Assembly (NCBI GenBank): GCA_030549495.1
Contig: JAUIRK010000570.1
Location: forward strand, 916,501 to 980,500
Origin: Nectonema munidae
Taxonomy: Eukaryota; Nematomorpha; Nectonematoida; Nectonematidae
Reading direction: 5' to 3'
Length of the DNA: 64,000 bases
Below are positions 58,390 to 64,000 of the stretch, piece by piece. Each line of letters begins with the position of its first letter. Position 1 is the stretch's first letter. Under the pieces are notes generated by a model, which searched no databases, was not told the origin of the DNA, and saw nothing but the letters and a program-made list of their open reading frames with translations. Made by a program: the position numbers and the translations under genes.

Positions 58390-59318
58390 TTAATGTTATC
58401 TTCCCAAATGGTCCTTGACTTATACATCGAAAACAAAACACAGACTTTCAAATATTAACTAAACGTTATTTTAAATGAATACACCTTTTGTTGTCTCAAG
58501 TCAACGAGCTATACAACTTTTATATATTTCTCAATGAATCTCAGCATATACAAGAGATTCAGAAAATTCATTTTATAGAAAAATGTTATAAAATCGCCTG
58601 GCATAAAATTTTTGCTACATCTTTTCATTTCTAAAAAATTTGCGAAACTACATAATGTATATAAATTATTATTAGTTAATAGCATACATCTCCTCAGTTT
58701 TAAAAATCAAATATTCTAACACGAGATTCCTTAATTTCTCCTATATTGATCTTGAAATCTAACTGATTGCTCAGTTTGTTTGTGTCTCTAAAAACGAAGA
58801 CTAAATTGAAGCCAAAAAAAGTATATAAAAAAAAAGTTATCTTGGAAAGTAAATTAATAATACTACATGCAAAAGTTCGCAGTGAGAGAGCTTCAATACA
58901 ATAGTAGTGGACAAAGTTCTGCATGAAATATGATCGATAAGGTATTTTTGAAACTCCTCCTTCTCTTTTCTGCAGACACGCGCGATCTTCATGTTCTTGA
59001 ATGAGACAGAGCAAAAAATGAAGCAGATTGAATGAAACACACATTTGCAATCATCCAGCTGTTTTTGAGCAAGCTTCCTAATTAGTCTTTGTTAAATATG
59101 TGAAAGATGTCTACTTTTTTGTTTTAATAATTAAAATGTGATACTTTCAAAGAATAATTTCCAAATATCTAAAGATGGGAATATATTCACTGGCACCGAC
59201 AGAACAGTTTATTTGTATAAATACAATGATACTACACGTATTATACACTTTAATAAAATGTAAAAACCTTTTGCATATTTTGGCGAAATGTTTTGTAAGC
59301 CCATATTAAGTTTATTAA
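58390..59318. other. AT-rich stretch, nothing recognised
   Basis: No gene or repeat recognised before the left end of the piggyBac element. Confidence 0.4.
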
Positions 59319-59930
59319 CCTTGGCTTACCACATTATATTGGTGCATCACCATTACCACCATAATGGAGTAAAAAGCCCATCGTTTATTTATTTGGCTTT
59401 CACCAAAGATAGATTTATCTTGCTGAAAAGATTGTCAAATAAATCAAGTTTTTACTGTCGCTTTAAATTTGGGATTACTATATGTATAAAATTAAGAAAA
59501 AAATTCATTTATAAATCAAAGTTTTGATTATTTTCCTTTATTCTATGGAAAAAAATTAACGCCATCTAGATGAACTTTTTTTTCTGGTTAAAAATTGTTA
59601 TTTCAAAATTGAAAAGGAAAAAACAAATTTTACACTGTTTTCAAATTAAATGAAGTTAAATCACGGAAACCGATGAAAACAATATTTTATTTGTACAAAA
59701 CTATCACAAAAAGAAACAATCTTAGACAAATATTACACATGAAAGTATGTGAAACGATATAATACTTTCAGATTTCAAGCAACGCAATAAAGTATATAAA
59801 AAGTGTCAAACGCATGAATAATGTTTACAGTCGTTTGTGATACGTTTTGTGTAACTATTGATTTTCTTACATGTGTAGTTGGTCTGAAGTGTTCATCAAT
59901 TGCAATCTTTAGCCAACATCAATTTAAACC

Positions 59931-61660
59931 ATGAGTTTTTCATCCTCATATACTTCTAAATCCAGCGAAGAAGAGTTTTCTGAATGTTCGGAAGATATGG
60001 CTTCTGATGTTTTGAAGAATTTTAGTTCTCAAGAATCTGTTTTTGAATCCGAAGAGGATGATGACGACAGTCATGATAACGATCAAGAAACAAACATGGA
60101 AAATATAGATGATAGCCTCTTGGCTCCAGATGGAACAAAATATACCTGGGATTCTCAAAACTCTGTTTGTGGTCCCAGTTTGATTCGGAATAGACGCAAT
60201 CTGTCATCTAGGCCTTTTGGATATTCAAATGAAGCACAAGGTTTGAAGAAACATTATGAAATTTTCAAACTTTTTTTTGAAATAACTTGGATGAATCATA
60301 TAGTGAAGATGACGAAAAAAAAGCTGCAGAAAACTACAAGTAAATTCTTGCCTTACATATTTCATTTTATTTTTAATACTTTTTAAAGTAATGTCAATTG
60401 CAAATGGGAAGAACTTAGAGGCTGCTACCAAAGATTTAAAATTTCTGACCTCATGGCATACTTTGGTTGTGTTCTCCACATCGGTCAAGCCAAAGACCAG
60501 AAAATTATCACAAGACAACTTTTTCAAAAAATGGAGATCCATTCCTTAGAGCAGCTATTGGTAGACGTATGTTCAATGTTCATGTTTATAAACATTTTCA
60601 TTAGGTTTGATGATCATATTGTTAGAGATAAAAATGACAAAATCTCTCCCATAAGATTTATTCATGATAATTTTTTTAAAAAGTGTCATAAATTCTTGAC
60701 TCCTCTTGAAACAGTTACCATTGATGAACAATTAATTTAATTTAGAGGTGGTTGTCCTGTGAAGGTCTACGACCAAAAAAACCAGGTCATTATGGAATGA
60801 AAATGTTTCACTTGAATGACTCCAAAACTTTTTATGTAATGAGACCTGAACTGTACATTGCTGGGCTTTCAGATAAAAGCTATTTTTCAAGCTTTCAAAT
60901 TTGTAAGCGTTTGATTTCACAATGTGACTTACCTCATGGTTGTGGAATATATTTGGACCGCTTTTTCACTTCACATGAATTAGCAAAGTGAACCGTAGAT
61001 TTGTGCCTACTTTACTCAAACCAAAATATTTGAAAATTGAAACCTACAAGAAACTGAGAGCAAGATTGTTTATACTGAGTTTGCATCCCTTTCAATATAT
61101 ATACCGTTGACGCATGCGACAAAAAACTTCAAACCAGTATACGCGCTATCTTCGCAACACACAAGAAAAATAAACCAGAATCTTTTTTGTGTTACAATGA
61201 AAATAAATGTAGTGTCGACTGCTTCAACAGGATGGCAAGGGAATATACGTGCTACAAACCAAGTAGACGCTGGACTATGGCAGTGTTTACTAATTATTTG
61301 GACATTGCCGCTTACAATTCTTTGGTTATTTTTCAACATAATTGCCCAGAAAAGGTTTTTTCTTCAAAAAGAGGGGGAAGAAAAGTTTTTTTGAAAAGCT
61401 TATCTCGAAGTCTTTGTGAACAGTCAATGCTACTTCGCTCGAATATTTCTCAAATTTCAATGCCAGTTAGAAGCATTCTATCCTACTTTGGATTTCATAC
61501 ACCTCAGGAAGCGTCAGAAACTCCTACTTCGAACAGAAGTTACTGTTCTATAGCCAATTGTACACCAAGAACAAGAGGTACACGTAAATGTTCTCTTTGC
61601 AAAAAATTCATTTGCAAAAAGCATTCTTTTTCAGTGTGCCCTAAATGTAACTCTATTTGA
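59931..61660 (+). pseudogene. piggyBac transposase, broken, catalytic triad visible
   Basis: ATG at 59931 opens an acidic, serine-rich N-terminus (FESEEDDDDSHDNDQE) as usual in the family, with HYEIFKLFF near residue 104. Two small introns seem present: 60340-60388 (49 bp) and 60567-60604 (38 bp), both GT-AG. Catalytic blocks in order: RFIHDNFFKKCHKFL then TVTIDEQLI (first D, about 60717-60737), FRGGCPVKVY, HYGMKMFHLNDSKTFYV, GCGIYLDRFFTSHELAK (second D, about 60943-60987), LSSQHTRKINQNLF, CYNENKCSVDCFNRMAREY (third D, about 61190-61245), YKPSRRWTMAVFTNYLDIAA, and a C-terminal cysteine domain RKCSLCKKFICKKH then CPKCNSI. Stops and frame changes occur near the first intron, at 60737, near 60775, near 60990 and near 61190, so at least five lesions. 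The final 157 codons are open. A DNA transposon, not host-domesticated, since it keeps its ends. Confidence 0.85.
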
Positions 61661-61915
61661 ATATAATATGTTCAAATTAAACTTTGTAATTTTTATTTTA
61701 ATTGTTATATTTTATGCTTTATTCAATAAAGTTTTGTTTGTTCTTTACAGGTCTTTTTTCTCGAATTAGATTTGCACAGGCAGTAATAGTATGAACTTTA
61801 GTTGTTTCCTTTTTGTTGCGGTAGAGTGAGAACAGTGATGGACTCTACTGTCTTGTGCATTAGTTTCTAACCCCCTTCAAATGATCCCAATCATAATTTT
61901 ATGCAAGAGGAGTAT

Positions 61916-61937
61916 GGGGGGGGGGGGGGGGGGGGGG
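61916..61937 (+). repeat. G-run of 22
   Basis: An unbroken run of 22 G in very AT-rich DNA; able to form a quadruplex and likely to vary in length or be misread in sequencing. Confidence 0.9.
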
Positions 61938-62389
61938 ATTTTGTCCGGACCCCGTGTTATGTATATCCTATTATTATCCTATTTTGATATTAATTTGAAG
62001 TATACATTTGCTCCTACACTCTAAAGCTAATCTAAATTATTGGTGCTCTTTGTATAAAAAATTAAAATTGAACAAATATCATAAAAGTCTCCTAGAGTAT
62101 TTTATATCATTCTAAGTTTAGAAGCACATAACTATGCTCAAAGCTTCGATGTTACATTCATTGCAAGCGGTGAAGTTTTATTTACATAAGTTACTTAATC
62201 TTTCAAAATGGCAAAAATACAGAGAAAAAACCATTTTTTTTAATAATTTTTACAAACTAAACGAAAGTACTATAACAATTAACTTTAATTAACTGAAGAT
62301 TTTTTTGTTTGTTATATATTTTCATTATGGAGAAAAATAAGATTGAATTAACAAAATGGAGTAAAAAGCCCAACAGTGGTAAGCGAAGG

Positions 62390-64000
62390 TTGGAACGGAG
62401 AATTCATGGGCGGCCAAGTTTGACGTTTTAAACTTCTAAGTAAGGGAATTTTTTATTCATTTTAACGATAAAAATTTTCCATCAATATATTACTTCTTTA
62501 TGTAAGAAATTGATTCCTAAGTTGCATTCAAATATTTAATTATTTTTATGATGAAGAAGTTAAAGGTATCATGGAGAAAGAAAAAATGAAAATAAATAAG
62601 TAAGAGATAAAACATCTCACATTTTTAGAAGGAGAAAATAGGGAGCCCCCCCCCCCCCCCCCCCCCAGACCGTCTGATGTTTCCACTTGATCTAAATTAA
62701 CACTTTTAAGAATACCACTTGTGCTAGATACGCGAGAGAATCTATAGAAAGTGAAGAGAAATGGTAAATATAAATATGTTTATTTCATAAACTACGTAAA
62801 CTCTGAGTAATGGAATAACTAAAATGCAGCTTCGGGTTATTGTTCCTGTAAAGAGGAACACAGACAAATCGAGTTGGAATGGAATTCAATAGAGATTAAT
62901 CAAAAGCGTCTGCTTTACTTGTACTAAAATGCGTTAAACAACAAAAGAATGAACTACAACGCTATGAATAGGTTCGTAAGAGAACTGAATTTAAATACGA
63001 TTAGCGGATTTAGAAGAAATCTTTTGATTTGACCAAATTATATTCAATTTAAATAATTTATTTATAAATTTTTAATAGAAAACGCAATATAGACGCGTTT
63101 TTTGTCAAAATTTATGAAAAATTGTTGTCATTGACATTTCTTATTGTCTAGAAATCGGACATCATTTTTTTATTTACATAGTATTATGACTTTACAAAAA
63201 AAGTATTAAAAAAAATTTTTTAGAGAACTTCAAAAAATTTACAATTACGGTATTGTGGAGTTTGAGCGCCTCCAGTCACTACTAAGTCCGCAACTAGATT
63301 GGATATTACATTTAATATTTTAAGAGGAGTGGGTTATGTCATGGTAGGAACAAAAAATAGAGTTGCCAAATAAATTATTGTTAAGCAAAACATAAAAGTA
63401 CATACTCTCATTTTTATGGTTTTCTTTGAAATTTGGATTACTCAGATGCAATACAATTTTCCACGCTTAATAGAGTTGCTCTCGAGATAAAAAAGAGAAA
63501 TCATAATGTTAATTAAAAAATCTCCAAGAAAAGAGCTATTGACGAATCTTGAATGGCAAATATATTTTAAATAGCTATTTGGGTAGAGAAGGTACTAAGA
63601 CATTTTGCCAATTCATAATTTGGCCCTTTAAAATTTAATTTTGGCATTATTTTGGTAAATACGCAAAAAATATGATCAAAAATTAATTTTTTCATTTTTT
63701 TTAACAAAAATTTTTTAAAACATTTTAAATTTTTTCAAGTCATTTAAAAAATTTGATTAATTTTCGAGTTAGTTTTTGTAGTGTAATTAATTTTAGAGTT
63801 AGTATTTTAATTTGATTAATTTAGTCTATGTAGCAACTGTCCATACAGAATGTGTGAAAACTGGAATTTAAATGAATCAAACCATATCTTCTGAGATTGA
63901 AAAGAACGGGTGAAATACTTCACGGGTTGGTATAGCGGTATTATGTACATCAAGATGGCCATTACGGACAGAAGCTTAAGGTAGCACAATTTTGAACTTC
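62390..64000. other. AT-rich stretch with a C-run
   Basis: No gene recognised. A run of 21 C lies at 62646-62666, about 700 bp from the G-run. Near 63922 the word GGGTTGGTATAGCGGTA faintly resembles a tRNA/SINE A box but no B box follows before the window ends. Confidence 0.4.

Larger units (their letters stand above)
59319..62389 (+). mobile_element. piggyBac transposon, 3.07 kb, with both ends
   Basis: The left end CCTTGGCTTACCAC follows TTAA at 59315-59318. The right end GTGGTAAGCGAAGG (62376-62389) is its inverse with one mismatch; the next bases are TTGG, so the right TTAA has decayed. The word AATGGAGTAAAAAGCCCA (18 bp, exact) lies in the same orientation near both ends, at 59363-59380 and 62355-62372, perhaps a transposase-binding site. 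The transposase gene lies inside on the plus strand with AATAAA at 61725-61730. A 22-base G-run (61916-61937) is in its 3' flank. Confidence 0.8.

Noticed and set aside
59363-62372. Exact 18-bp direct repeat read as remains of long terminal repeats
   Set aside because: The repeat is only 18 bp, lies just inside inverted ends next to TTAA, and the interior encodes a piggyBac transposase.
63922-63990. SINE or tRNA head at the window end
   Set aside because: Only an A-box-like word is present and the window stops before a B box could be confirmed.
1-64000. CRISPR arrays, bacterial operons, retroviral or Polinton-type genes
   Set aside because: No spaced identical repeats of CRISPR type, no ribosome-binding-site-led gene strings, and no gag, protease, integrase, capsid or envelope blocks were seen on either strand.

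Overview
This is a strongly AT-rich stretch of animal DNA in which every coding signal I can recognise belongs to mobile elements or their remains. I see no convincing host gene, rRNA, tRNA, CRISPR array or LTR/viral element. The mix of piggyBac, hAT (BED-finger type), pogo, CACTA-like, CR1/L2-type and RTE LINEs, tRNA-derived SINEs, and element genes with very short introns (about 40-52 bp) suggests an arthropod. A copepod such as a sea louse would fit, but that is inference from memory of similar repeats, not something the sequence proves. The window could be intergenic or lie inside a long intron.

Layout. 1-12 kb holds two decayed piggyBac transposases (1389-2653 on the minus strand, 7264-8526 on the plus strand), SINE copies (about 3958, 9015) and an RTE LINE 3' end (10860-11404). 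12-17.9 kb is mostly unassigned AT-rich DNA with two eroded piggyBac-type MITEs and half of a foldback-like element. 17.9-24.4 kb is the richest block: a pogo-type transposase split by a MITE (17954-18816), a 150-bp tandem array (18816-19350), the 3' part of a CACTA-like transposase (19744-21243), a seven-exon SAM-domain gene (21376-23055), a SINE, a subterminal-repeat block ending in ACAGTG (23690-23916) and two head-to-head MITEs (24106-24360). 24.4-28.2 kb holds a foldback-like element, two hAT MITEs and two more piggyBac-type MITEs.

28.6-36.9 kb holds a near full-length CR1/L2-type LINE (ORF1 open, ORF2 broken), a well preserved 2.4-kb hAT element with perfect 8-bp target duplications (33015-35407) that landed inside an older orphan coding relic, and a clean MITE with a perfect 14-bp inverted repeat. 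36.9-59 kb is sparse: a decayed LINE (44110-46060), an RTE 3' end (about 49.45-49.73 kb), a second foldback-like family with inverted 21-bp minisatellites (50650-51055), a SINE, a dispersed repeat pair, an unrecognised coding remnant (55468-55871) and MITEs. 59.3-62.4 kb is a 3.07-kb piggyBac element with matching ends and a damaged transposase that still shows the three catalytic aspartates.

How the parts relate. At least nine small TTAA-flanked MITEs share an internal GCAGACGAT-rich core but fall into three groups by their termini; piggyBac-type transposases are their likely movers, although none of the three relics here has matching ends. The hAT MITEs likewise depend on hAT transposases, and the SINE with a ggaagggcat/gacgttaaatgatg tail probably borrowed RTE machinery. 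Two items look least described: the CACTA-like transposase paired with a SAM-domain gene, and the foldback-like families whose ends are inverted arrays of 21-bp units.
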